DNA of 7,513 nt from CAYGZL01 sp964354345 (lineage in GTDB: Bacteria; Chloroflexota; Anaerolineae; Anaerolineales; UBA4823): contig CAYGZL010000006.1 of NCBI GenBank assembly GCA_964354345.1, positions 1-7,513 of the forward strand, read 5' to 3'. Below are positions 1-5,676 of the stretch, in pieces. The notes under the pieces are model-generated. The model was not told the DNA's origin. It worked only from the letters and a program-made list of their open reading frames with translations, and searched no databases. A program made the translations under genes and the position numbers. Position 1 is the stretch's first letter, and each line of letters opens with the position of its first letter.

Positions 1-986
1 ACCAGCAGGCGCTCCAGCTTTTCCAGGTAGTCAGTGTCCGTGTCGGAGGCATGCTCGGTGTGACGGCGCAGCAGGTTGGTGACCACGCCCTCGAAGCGGC
101 CTTGTGCGACGGTGTTGGGCGCATCTTTCTTCGGGTAGTGACTGCGGAAAGATGGGCTGTCGACCCCATAGAGCAACAGCTCGCGCTGGACCGGGCTCAG
201 CGCGCGGACAGGCACAGACGGATCGAAATCAAAGCCGTAGTAGCGCCCTGCAGCACGCAGGGTCTCGATATAGCGACCCACGATGAGCGGGTGCCACAGC
301 AGCACCGCACCATCGGTCAGGCTCTTTTCATCGTCAAGGATGCGCGGCAGGATGGCGGTGTAGACGGTGCCCAGCCCGGTGCAGGCCGGGCAGGCTCCAG
401 CGGGTTTGTTGAAGGAGAAGGAGGCCATGCCCATCTCGGGCAGCCGCGCGCCGCAGTTGGGGCAGGAAATACTGTTTTCCAGCTCACCGGTCTCGTCTTC
501 ATCGTCCCAAGCGGTGGAATCTACCGCCATGCTTTCCATCGACTTGCCCGGCTGCGCAGGGTCGCCCGGCTGCGCAGGGCTACCCAGCGGCGGTGAAAAC
601 AACCGCTTGTGCGTGGGCGGCATGTCCGTGCCGCACTTTGGGCAGGGGCGGTGACCCGTGCGGGCGAACAGCACGCGCAGGTAGGTGTAGACTTCGGTGG
701 CGGTGCCAACTGTCGAGCGCGGCGAGCGGTTACGGTTGTGCTGACTTACGCTGATCGAGGGTGAGAGTCCTGTGATTGAATCCACGGGAGGGCGGCTTTC
801 GTAGGTCACCAGCCCAAGCGATTCCATATATTGGCGCTGGCCCTCCTTGTGCAGCGTATCGAAGGCCATCGTCGATTTGCCCGACCCCGACAGGCCGGTA
901 AAGACCACAACCTGGTTCTTGGGAATCGAGAAGGATATATTTTTTAGGTTGTGTAACCGCGCGCCACGGACGGTAATTTCAGACAT
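1..986 (-). CDS. UvrA-family ABC ATPase, UvrA2-like class (N-terminal 328 residues; gene continues past base 1)
   Basis: This is the N-terminal part of a UvrA-type protein, a DNA-binding ABC ATPase; classical UvrA finds bulky DNA lesions and loads UvrB. Translating the minus strand from the ATG at 986 gives an uninterrupted frame to the window edge. Walker A is GLSGSGKST at residues 31-39, followed by the Q-loop-like stretch HKEGQRQYMESL and the UvrA-typical block ending LFARTG near residue 110. A CPKCG motif begins at 115. The insert zinc finger has cysteines 175, 178, 199 and 202, then GLG. Only about 60 residues separate CPKCG from this finger, where class I UvrA has roughly 140, so the UvrB-binding domain appears to be missing. 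That is typical of UvrA2/DrrC-like proteins linked to tolerance of DNA-damaging drugs. An in-frame stop at 999-1001 makes 986 the only ATG; the ribosome site is weak. The second ATPase half lies outside the window. Confidence 0.93.
   Translation of the reverse strand, partial: MSEITVRGARLHNLKNISFSIPKNQVVVFTGLSGSGKSTMAFDTLHKEGQRQYMESLGLVTYESRPPVDSITGLSPSISVSQHNRNRSPRSTVGTATEVYTYLRVLFARTGHRPCPKCGTDMPPTHKRLFSPPLGSPAQPGDPAQPGKSMESMAVDSTAWDDEDETGELENSISCPNCGARLPEMGMASFSFNKPAGACPACTGLGTVYTAILPRILDDEKSLTDGAVLLWHPLIVGRYIETLRAAGRYYGFDFDPSVPVRALSPVQRELLLYGVDSPSFRSHYPKKDAPNTVAQGRFEGVVTNLLRRHTEHASDTDTDYLEKLERLL
546..581. repeat. 18-bp tandem duplication in the UvrA-like linker
   Basis: Two adjacent 18-base units (546-563 and 564-581) share their first 16 bases, beginning GCCCGGCTGCGCAGGG, and differ only in the last two (TC against CT). 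On the minus strand they encode a doubled PAQPGD/PAQPGK hexapeptide around residues 136-147. The duplication is in frame and lies in the low-complexity linker that replaces the UvrB-binding domain, so it is probably a tolerated slippage product. Confidence 0.85.
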
Positions 987-1003
987 AAGCTGTTGGTCTC
1001 AAT

Positions 1004-1018
1004 CGAACACATGGTTCG
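1004..1018. promoter_or_regulatory. SOS-box-like inverted repeat upstream of the UvrA-like gene
   Basis: The sequence CGAACACATGGTTCG is a perfect inverted repeat with arms CGAAC and GTTCG around five bases. It ends 17 bases upstream of the UvrA-like start codon, a plausible operator position. The arms equal the half-sites of the Gram-positive/actinobacterial LexA box, but that box has four central bases and this one has five. LexA control of a UvrA homologue would make biological sense; the spacing mismatch is the main reason for doubt. Confidence 0.35.
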
Positions 1019-1232
1019 CGTATTGGGTGATTGGGTGACAGTCGAGACAGGTGGGATGGCAGATGGAGTTCGCTCAATCGGTACAAGTATTGGAGTTGGC
1101 GTTGACAAAGACGCCTTATTCGCGCTGTTCTACCAGGGGGCAGCCAAAGTCCTTGTCGCGCCCGAATATGCAGGGAAAGATATTAAAGAAGCCTTGCGCT
1201 TCGGGTCAGTCACCGTCGTGATCAACGAATAA
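1011..1232 (+). CDS. small hypothetical protein, 73 residues, the only plausible plus-strand gene
   Basis: I do not recognise this protein. The frame can start at TTG 993, ATG 1011 (chosen here as the first ATG) or ATG 1056, and stops with TAA at 1230-1232. None of the starts has a convincing ribosome site. Support comes from codon structure: from 1056 onward, 30 of 57 codons begin with G, a bias typical of real coding DNA. The C-terminal half (AAKVLVAPEYAGKDIKEALR, then FGSVTVVINE) looks like a small soluble alpha/beta fold, with no signal peptide or membrane segment. It would be divergent from the UvrA-like gene, sharing a promoter region of about 24 bases, and convergent with the gene ending at 1247. 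It could instead be the 3' remnant of a longer lost gene. If it is not real, 987-1246 is a 260-base intergenic stretch holding only the two inverted repeats listed. Confidence 0.45.
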   Translation: MVRVLGDWVTVETGGMADGVRSIGTSIGVGVDKDALFALFYQGAAKVLVAPEYAGKDIKEALRFGSVTVVINE

Positions 1233-1236
1233 ACGG

Positions 1237-1249
1237 TAATCGTCGATTA
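1237..1249. repeat. short palindrome between convergent gene ends
   Basis: TAATCGTCGATTA is a perfect palindrome around one central base. It spans the gap between the plus-strand stop at 1232 and the minus-strand stop at 1247-1249, and the plus strand continues with TTTTCCC. As RNA it could form a five-pair, AT-rich stem with a three-base loop, which is too weak to call a terminator confidently. Confidence 0.3.
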
Positions 1250-1558
1250 TTTTCCCTTGGGTCGCATTATTACACTGCCTGTCGAGCTCAGGAAGATCAC
1301 ATACACACCATATAAGATCAGCGCTACAACGATCAACGCATCCGCCAACGCCCCCGGTCCGCCCATCCCACGGATGGTAAATTGTGCCGCCACCAGGATC
1401 CAGGCCAGCCCATGGAACCAGTGGATGATGAACGAGCGCACGCTGCGTTCGCCAGCCGGCAGGCGGCTGCGTGGCCAGTTGTAAGTGTAGAAGACGCTGA
1501 ACAGCACGCAGCCAATTGTCCACACCAGCCAGGGGATGCCGAAAAATGAAGTCGTCAT
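1247..1558 (-). CDS. small integral membrane protein, three predicted helices, 103 residues
   Basis: The function is unknown. The start at 1558 (MTTSFFGIPWL) is chosen because GGAG lies five bases upstream (ACTGGAGCTATT before the ATG); a longer in-frame version would run into the nitrilase coding region and lacks such a site. Hydrophobic segments lie at about residues 5-26, 43-62 and 70-91, separated by an arginine-rich loop (about 30-41), and the tail RPKGK is basic. The protein looks like a minimal membrane protein without obvious catalytic residues. It begins only 29 bases after the nitrilase stop, so it is probably the last gene of the same transcript. A role as membrane partner or transporter accessory for the hydrolase is possible but unsupported by any motif. 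Confidence 0.8.
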   Translation of the reverse strand: MTTSFFGIPWLVWTIGCVLFSVFYTYNWPRSRLPAGERSVRSFIIHWFHGLAWILVAAQFTIRGMGGPGALADALIVVALILYGVYVIFLSSTGSVIMRPKGK

Positions 1559-1587
1559 AATAGCTCCAGTTGCTTGATTGTGCCTGT

Positions 1588-2472
1588 TCAGTGAGTGGCG
1601 TCCGAACGGATGAACGGCGGCATCACCGCCTCGGAAACGAGCAATCCATACCGGCGCGGTCGCCGGTAGGCGTTGCCCCACCCCTCTTTTTGTCGCCAGT
1701 CGCGCAGGCGGTCCAGATCGAAGCGCGCCAGGTATACGCCCTCCGCGTCGCCAGCTTCGACCACCAGTGTGTCGCGCGGCCGGTCATCAACGTACGCTAT
1801 TCCATCGTAAGCCACGGAGTGACCGTTCTCTTGTGGGGCGGCGTAGTTCGCTAAGGCCACCCCGAGCATATTCTCCATCGCGCGGCTGCGAAACTGGCTG
1901 AGCCGGTTGAGCTCCATTTCGCAGGCGTTGGGCGTCAGGATGATCTCAGCGCCTTTGAGCATCAACAGGCGGGCGCTCTCGGGGAACTCCCGGTCGTAGC
2001 AGATCATCGCCCCCACCTGCACCGTCCCAACCGTGGTGTCCAGCGCGGCGACGTAGAAATCCTCACCGGGGGTCAGCGCAGATTCCTTATCGAACTCGCA
2101 AGTGTGCAACTTCGCATAGGTAAATAAGACCTGGCCCCGCCGGTCAATCAAGCTGACGACGTTACGCGGTCGCTCATCCCAGCGCTGCAGATAGGTAATG
2201 GCGATGGCCATTTCCAGCTCAGCAGCCAGTTCACGGAAATGGCGCACGAAGGAGCCATCGGTCTCGATGGCTTGGTCTAACCATTGGGCAAGGGAGTCCG
2301 CGTTCTGCTTTTGGAAGAATGTGTACCCGATGTTCCACATCTCCGGGAACAGGGCGATATCGGCGCCGAGAGCCTGCGCTTCGCGGCAGAAAATCTCGCC
2401 CTTGGCCAGGTTTTCCGCCTGGTCAAAGCCAAACCCTTTCATTTGGAGCAGAGCGATTGTTAAAGATTTCAT
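1588..2472 (-). CDS. carbon-nitrogen hydrolase (nitrilase superfamily), 294 residues
   Basis: This is a cytoplasmic amidase/nitrilase-fold enzyme that hydrolyses a non-peptide C-N bond through a cysteine thioester. The catalytic triad is visible: Glu44 in LFPEMW, Lys121 in YAKLHTCEF and Cys158 in MICYDREFPES. The family-typical PGEDF follows at about 135-139 and the ALANY strand at about 206-210. At 294 residues it has normal family length and appears complete. The Lys motif KLHTCEFDKE and the CYDREFPES block fit general carbon-nitrogen hydrolases (omega-amidase or N-carbamoyl-amidase-like). The substrate cannot be read from sequence. The ATG at 2472 overlaps the TGA of the upstream membrane-protein gene (ATGA, 2469-2472), and AAGGGAG sits almost against the start, so translation is probably coupled. 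A small membrane protein follows after 29 bases. Confidence 0.95.
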   Translation of the reverse strand: MKSLTIALLQMKGFGFDQAENLAKGEIFCREAQALGADIALFPEMWNIGYTFFQKQNADSLAQWLDQAIETDGSFVRHFRELAAELEMAIAITYLQRWDERPRNVVSLIDRRGQVLFTYAKLHTCEFDKESALTPGEDFYVAALDTTVGTVQVGAMICYDREFPESARLLMLKGAEIILTPNACEMELNRLSQFRSRAMENMLGVALANYAAPQENGHSVAYDGIAYVDDRPRDTLVVEAGDAEGVYLARFDLDRLRDWRQKEGWGNAYRRPRRYGLLVSEAVMPPFIRSDATH

Positions 2473-2825
2473 ACTCCCTTGTCTTGGTCAGCATCGATCG
2501 AGAGCAATGGCTTTTCAACTGGAGGCTCTTCTTTGGCTTCGCCTTCTTCTTCTTCCTCCTCCGGGCTTATGTCATCGTGCAGCTCGAGTAAGGTGGGCAG
2601 GGCTTCTGCTACGGCCTGTAATACCAGGAAGTAGAACGCACCTTGCAATAACGGACCTACGATATTCATTCCATTAATATAGAGTTGATAATCCAGGGCG
2701 ATGGGCGTCTTGAATAAGTCCCACAAACGATTCCCGAAGATAATCAGGTAGTATGCCAATAACGGCCAGGAAAAGATGCCAGCCCAGGCGGATATTTGCA
2801 GGATATTTTTCTCTTTGTTCGACAT
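2469..2825 (-). CDS. two-helix membrane protein with polyglutamate tail, 118 residues
   Basis: No family is recognised. The N-terminus MSNKEKNILQ is followed by hydrophobic segments at about residues 11-31 and 53-77. An acidic, probably unstructured tail follows, with a run of six glutamates at 89-94 (SPEEEEEEGEAKEE), then PPVEKP and an Asp-rich end. By the positive-inside rule the tail could face the cytoplasm. The start at 2825 has a strong ribosome site, AAGAGGAG, six bases upstream. The glutamate run is coded by a GAG/GAA trinucleotide tract (about 2543-2562) that could vary in length by slippage. The stop overlaps the nitrilase start by four bases, so the two proteins are probably made together. 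A membrane docking or anchoring role for the hydrolase is inference only. Confidence 0.85.
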   Translation of the reverse strand: MSNKEKNILQISAWAGIFSWPLLAYYLIIFGNRLWDLFKTPIALDYQLYINGMNIVGPLLQGAFYFLVLQAVAEALPTLLELHDDISPEEEEEEGEAKEEPPVEKPLLSIDADQDKGV

Positions 2826-2862
2826 ATTAGTCTCCTCTTGATAGATTTTAACACGAAGCGAT

Positions 2863-2879
2863 CATGAACGCAGTTCACG
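2863..2879 (-). repeat. short hairpin in the gap upstream of the nitrilase cluster
   Basis: On the minus strand CGTGAAC-TGC-GTTCATG can pair over seven positions with one G-U pair and a three-base loop. It lies between the glycosyltransferase stop (2900) and the next start (2825). No U-run follows in the minus-strand direction, so it is not a clear intrinsic terminator; read-through into the nitrilase cluster remains possible. Confidence 0.3.
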
Positions 2880-2899
2880 GTACATCAGGTTTTTTATCC

Positions 2900-5605
2900 C
2901 TACTTACACGGCGTCCCAGATGCCTTGAACGGCGATTCAACCGCCACCTGACTCAGATCCACCGCGCTCAGCACCGCTCGCGCCTGTTCCAGGCTGAAAT
3001 CCGCGCGCTTGCGGAAAATCCAAACCGGTGGGTGATCGTAAACGCTGAAAGCCTCTTCAACAGCCAGCAGGTTATTATTAAATAGCGGCAGCTCAGGCAT
3101 CTGGTTCCAGACGAGACTGCCGCCCACATCCGAGATATACAGAGGTCCAAGGCGCAAAGGAGCCTGGAAGATAGCCGCCAGATCGAATCCCAGCCGGCCG
3201 TCGAACATTGCCCGGTAATATTCCATTGTCATCGGGTAGGTGCGCGGGATACGGCAGGCTGACCAGATCGCTCGTTGGCTCTGCAACAGAACGAAATCCG
3301 CCTGCGCCAGGACATCCAGGTACATCTGGCGTTTTTCAGGACCGTCATACCAGCGCGCTTCCATCGTCACGCCTTGGTAGAAATCGCCGAAGGGATTGTA
3401 CCCGTCGAAGGAGAAAGGCAGACCCTCATCCCAGCTTTCATTGGAGATGACCGAGCGTTCTAGCGTGATTGACGGCGCGTCACGCGTTCTGGCAATCAAA
3501 TAATAGGTCTGACCTGCCATGAGGGTTGCCCCCTGAAACGCGCCACTCACCATCGCTCCTGGACCCTGGGAGGTTGTGGCTGGGAGACTGATCTCCACCT
3601 GATCGAGCAGGGTTTGGCCGTTCGGATCGGCAGCGATTACAATCTGGAGACGGTTGACCTGGTTCGACGATCGGACATGCGGCAGGATGACCCGCGCCAA
3701 TTGGCCGGTTTGGCGGGCGTCGAAGGCCTGGACGAAGGGGATTGTCGCGCCAATGGATAGCTGGTCAGGTGCAGCCACCGGTGCGGCGAATGTACCGGCG
3801 CTGCCGGTTAACAGCAAATGGAAGGGCGCGGGGATATTCTGCAACATCCAGCGCGTGGCCTGGACCCGGGTATGATCGGTCCGATAAATGGCTGAAACAA
3901 AGGTATTCGCCCACACCAATGTCCCCCCAAAAACTACCACTGTCACCAACCCAACCAACCCCCACCGCAAATACCATATCAACCTCGTAGGGGCAGACCT
4001 GCGTGTCTGCCCAGGAGGGGGTAGACACATAGGTCTACCCCTACGTGTTTGCCCCGGTGTACGTGTTTGCCATGGTTTGTGTGTCTGCCCAGGAGGGGGT
4101 AGACACATAGGTCTACCCCTACGTGTTTGCCCCGGTGTACGTGTTTGCCATGGTTTGTGTATCCGCCCAGGAGGGGGTAGACACATAGGTCTACCCCTAC
4201 GTGTTTGCCCCGGTATACGTGTCTGTTCCTTGCCTTCATTCTTTTGTTTTACCACCCTCCACAATTCGACCACCCCCCAGGCAGCGAACAAAGCCAGGAA
4301 GGGGTATATTGGTAGAAAATAGCGGATGGACTTCACCCAGCGGGTGGCCATGTAGATAAAATAGCCGCCAGTCCAGATCAGCGGCAGCAAATGCAGGCGC
4401 CAGCCATCCCGGTAGCGCATGCTGCGCCAGGCCGCCCAGAAGAATCCAACCCAGGCCATCACTCCCAGGGGTAGCCCCAGGCCCCACAGCAGCATGTTGG
4501 AAAGCGGGAAAAGCACGATCGGGCGGTGTGCCCATTGCTCAGCGGGTGGTCCACCGCCCTCGCCGCTTGATTGGCGCGCCGCGGAAGCGACATTGCGCAA
4601 CCAGTCCAGGTTCGGCGACAGGGTGAAGAGGGTGGTGTCGCCAGTCGCTGCCCGGAAGCTCATCGGTTGAGTCAGGCGGAAGGTGATGCCGGTCATCAGT
4701 ATAGCGACAACCAGGCCCATTGCGGCGATGAGGAAGATCCGCCCCGGTTCTTTGGTGGATTTGATTTTCACGTCAGCGATGCTCAGGAAGGCTGCCACCA
4801 CAACCAGGCCGCCCAATGGCAGCAGGTTGATCTTGGAAGCCAGTGCCATGCCATACGCGACGCCAAACAGGGCATACCAGCCAAAGGCCTGGGGATCGGG
4901 GCGATAGGGAGCGATGGGGGTGGACGGATGGGGCGCAACGATTACGCCACGGGGTGGGACAGGTGCAACGACCGGGTCAACGCCTTCTGGTGAGCCAGGC
5001 AGGGTTGCAGTAGAGGGTGGAACGCAAATTCGCCGGGCGGAGGGTCGTTGGGCGATCCTTACTCCGACATATATAGCGATCGTGGCGAACAGCGCGGCGT
5101 AATTATCCACCGTCATGAAATGAGACGATTGGATCTGCAGCACCGCCAGGCTGCTCAGAGCTACTGCCGCCAGGCCCACAGTGCGACTGTACAGGCGCGC
5201 TCCGATCAGAAAAATGAATAACAGGGTCAGTGTGTCAACCAGCGCTGAGAGGGTGCGTCCCATCAGGCGTAGCTGATCGTAGCCGGTATTTCCAGTCCAC
5301 TCCGCCAGGCAGCGCAGGATAATTTGTGGCCACTGGCCCCACAGCATCGCATTATCTGGACCGTCAGCAGTCTTGTTCCCTGCCAGGTCGTATCGGGGAT
5401 AAGCGCTCAATGGCGACAGGCGAGTGTTGAAATAGTCAGCCAACGAGTCTGGCAGGCGCAGCGCGGTCAGAGTGTTGGTCAGCCCATACTCATCCGGGTG
5501 CAGGTTAGCACCCTGGCTCCAGTTCACCCAGTTAAAGCGAAAATACACCCCGATCAGGATCAGGAAAAGCAATATCCCCTGGATGAAAACGGTTCGTAGA
5601 CGCAT
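2900..5605 (-). CDS. GT-C fold membrane glycosyltransferase (GT39/ArnT/PMT-like), 901 residues, with repeat-expanded loops
   Basis: This is probably a lipid-phosphate-sugar-dependent glycosyltransferase that moves sugars on the outer face of the membrane. Helix 1 is at about residues 7-25, followed by an outer loop containing HPDE (36-39); an acidic pair there is the catalytic hallmark of GT-C enzymes. Further helices lie at about 117-137, 143-160, 168-184, 241-256, 259-276, 289-306, 362-391, 403-420, 427-447 and 543-566. A roughly 330-residue outer C-terminal domain follows. Two loops are unusually long: a proline-rich stretch at about 187-240, and three copies of a 26-residue unit (TRRGRPMCLPPPG core) at about 463-540. 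Both should be cytoplasmic by helix counting and basic charge. Family members are commonly 500-700 residues, so 901 is long. The start at 5605 lacks a strong ribosome site. The donor and acceptor are unknown; the neighbouring methyltransferase and glycoside hydrolase suggest glycan metabolism. Confidence 0.93.
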   Translation of the reverse strand: MRLRTVFIQGILLFLILIGVYFRFNWVNWSQGANLHPDEYGLTNTLTALRLPDSLADYFNTRLSPLSAYPRYDLAGNKTADGPDNAMLWGQWPQIILRCLAEWTGNTGYDQLRLMGRTLSALVDTLTLLFIFLIGARLYSRTVGLAAVALSSLAVLQIQSSHFMTVDNYAALFATIAIYVGVRIAQRPSARRICVPPSTATLPGSPEGVDPVVAPVPPRGVIVAPHPSTPIAPYRPDPQAFGWYALFGVAYGMALASKINLLPLGGLVVVAAFLSIADVKIKSTKEPGRIFLIAAMGLVVAILMTGITFRLTQPMSFRAATGDTTLFTLSPNLDWLRNVASAARQSSGEGGGPPAEQWAHRPIVLFPLSNMLLWGLGLPLGVMAWVGFFWAAWRSMRYRDGWRLHLLPLIWTGGYFIYMATRWVKSIRYFLPIYPFLALFAAWGVVELWRVVKQKNEGKEQTRIPGQTRRGRPMCLPPPGRIHKPWQTRTPGQTRRGRPMCLPPPGQTHKPWQTRTPGQTRRGRPMCLPPPGQTRRSAPTRLIWYLRWGLVGLVTVVVFGGTLVWANTFVSAIYRTDHTRVQATRWMLQNIPAPFHLLLTGSAGTFAAPVAAPDQLSIGATIPFVQAFDARQTGQLARVILPHVRSSNQVNRLQIVIAADPNGQTLLDQVEISLPATTSQGPGAMVSGAFQGATLMAGQTYYLIARTRDAPSITLERSVISNESWDEGLPFSFDGYNPFGDFYQGVTMEARWYDGPEKRQMYLDVLAQADFVLLQSQRAIWSACRIPRTYPMTMEYYRAMFDGRLGFDLAAIFQAPLRLGPLYISDVGGSLVWNQMPELPLFNNNLLAVEEAFSVYDHPPVWIFRKRADFSLEQARAVLSAVDLSQVAVESPFKASGTPCK
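3987..4222. repeat. 78-bp tandem repeat array of hairpin elements inside the glycosyltransferase gene
   Basis: Copy 1 (4003-4080) and copy 2 (4081-4158) are identical over all 78 bases. Copy 3 starts at 4159 and matches with a few changes to about 4222. Each unit contains a perfect inverted repeat, GGGGTAGAC-ACATAG-GTCTACCCC (4018-4041, 4096-4119, 4174-4197), plus sub-repeats related to CGTGTTTGCCCC. The left flank is a sister hairpin, GGGCAGAC-CTGCGT-GTCTGCCC (3991-4012), preceded by GTAG. The period of 78 is divisible by three, so the minus-strand frame stays open and gains 26 residues per copy. The same period also keeps other frames open, producing spurious ORFs on both strands. The element resembles palindromic repeats normally found between genes. 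Confidence 0.93.
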
Positions 5606-5622
5606 CGATGAATAACCCGCCT

Positions 5623-5628
5623 ATTGTA
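5623..5628 (-). promoter_or_regulatory. possible extended -10 element for the glycosyltransferase gene
   Basis: On the minus strand TTTGGTACAAT contains TACAAT preceded by TGG, matching the TGn extended -10 pattern of housekeeping promoters. No good -35 hexamer sits at the usual spacing. Transcription would begin about 10 bases before the ATG at 5605, giving an almost leaderless message, which agrees with the lack of a ribosome site. Confidence 0.3.
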
Positions 5629-5638
5629 CCAAATCTTA

Positions 5639-5663
5639 CGCCAACCGCCTCCCCTCTTTGGCG
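5639..5663. repeat. inverted repeat between methyltransferase and glycosyltransferase genes
   Basis: CGCCAA (5639-5644) and TTGGCG (5658-5663) are perfect inverted arms around a 13-base loop, in the 71-base gap after the methyltransferase stop. The minus strand continues TAAGATTT without a U-run, so termination would be weak at best. Confidence 0.35.
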
Positions 5664-5676
5664 ATCTGGCAGAAAA

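Noticed and set aside
51..596. Plus-strand ORF of 181 codons
   Set aside because: It is antisense to the UvrA-like gene, whose motifs (Walker A, zinc-finger cysteines) are unmistakable on the minus strand.
1206..1523. Minus-strand ORF of 105 codons
   Set aside because: It is a shifted frame of the small membrane protein at 1247-1558; the sequence is low in hydrophobic pattern and has no ribosome site.
1559..1681. Longer N-terminus for the small membrane protein (start at 1681)
   Set aside because: The extension would overlap the nitrilase coding end by more than 90 bases and reads as an out-of-frame shadow; the ATG at 1558 has GGAG at good spacing.
2863..2895. Intrinsic terminator for a plus-strand transcript (hairpin then TTTTTT at 2890-2895)
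   Set aside because: The T-run is ten bases away from the stem, the plus-strand stem has an A-C mismatch, and no plus-strand gene precedes it.
3987..4222. CRISPR array
   Set aside because: Copies are directly contiguous 78-bp units with no unique spacers, lie inside a coding frame, and no cas gene is nearby.
3979..4239. Minus-strand ORF of 86 codons (KHVGVDLCVYPL repeats)
   Set aside because: It is a second frame of the same array, inside the glycosyltransferase gene, with no support outside the repeat.
3888..4322. Plus-strand ORF of 144 codons with repeated VCPGGGRHIGLPLR
   Set aside because: It is the antisense reading of the 78-bp repeat array; a period divisible by three without stops opens several frames at once. 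It has no ribosome site, and the minus-strand frame continues through well-formed membrane helices on both sides.
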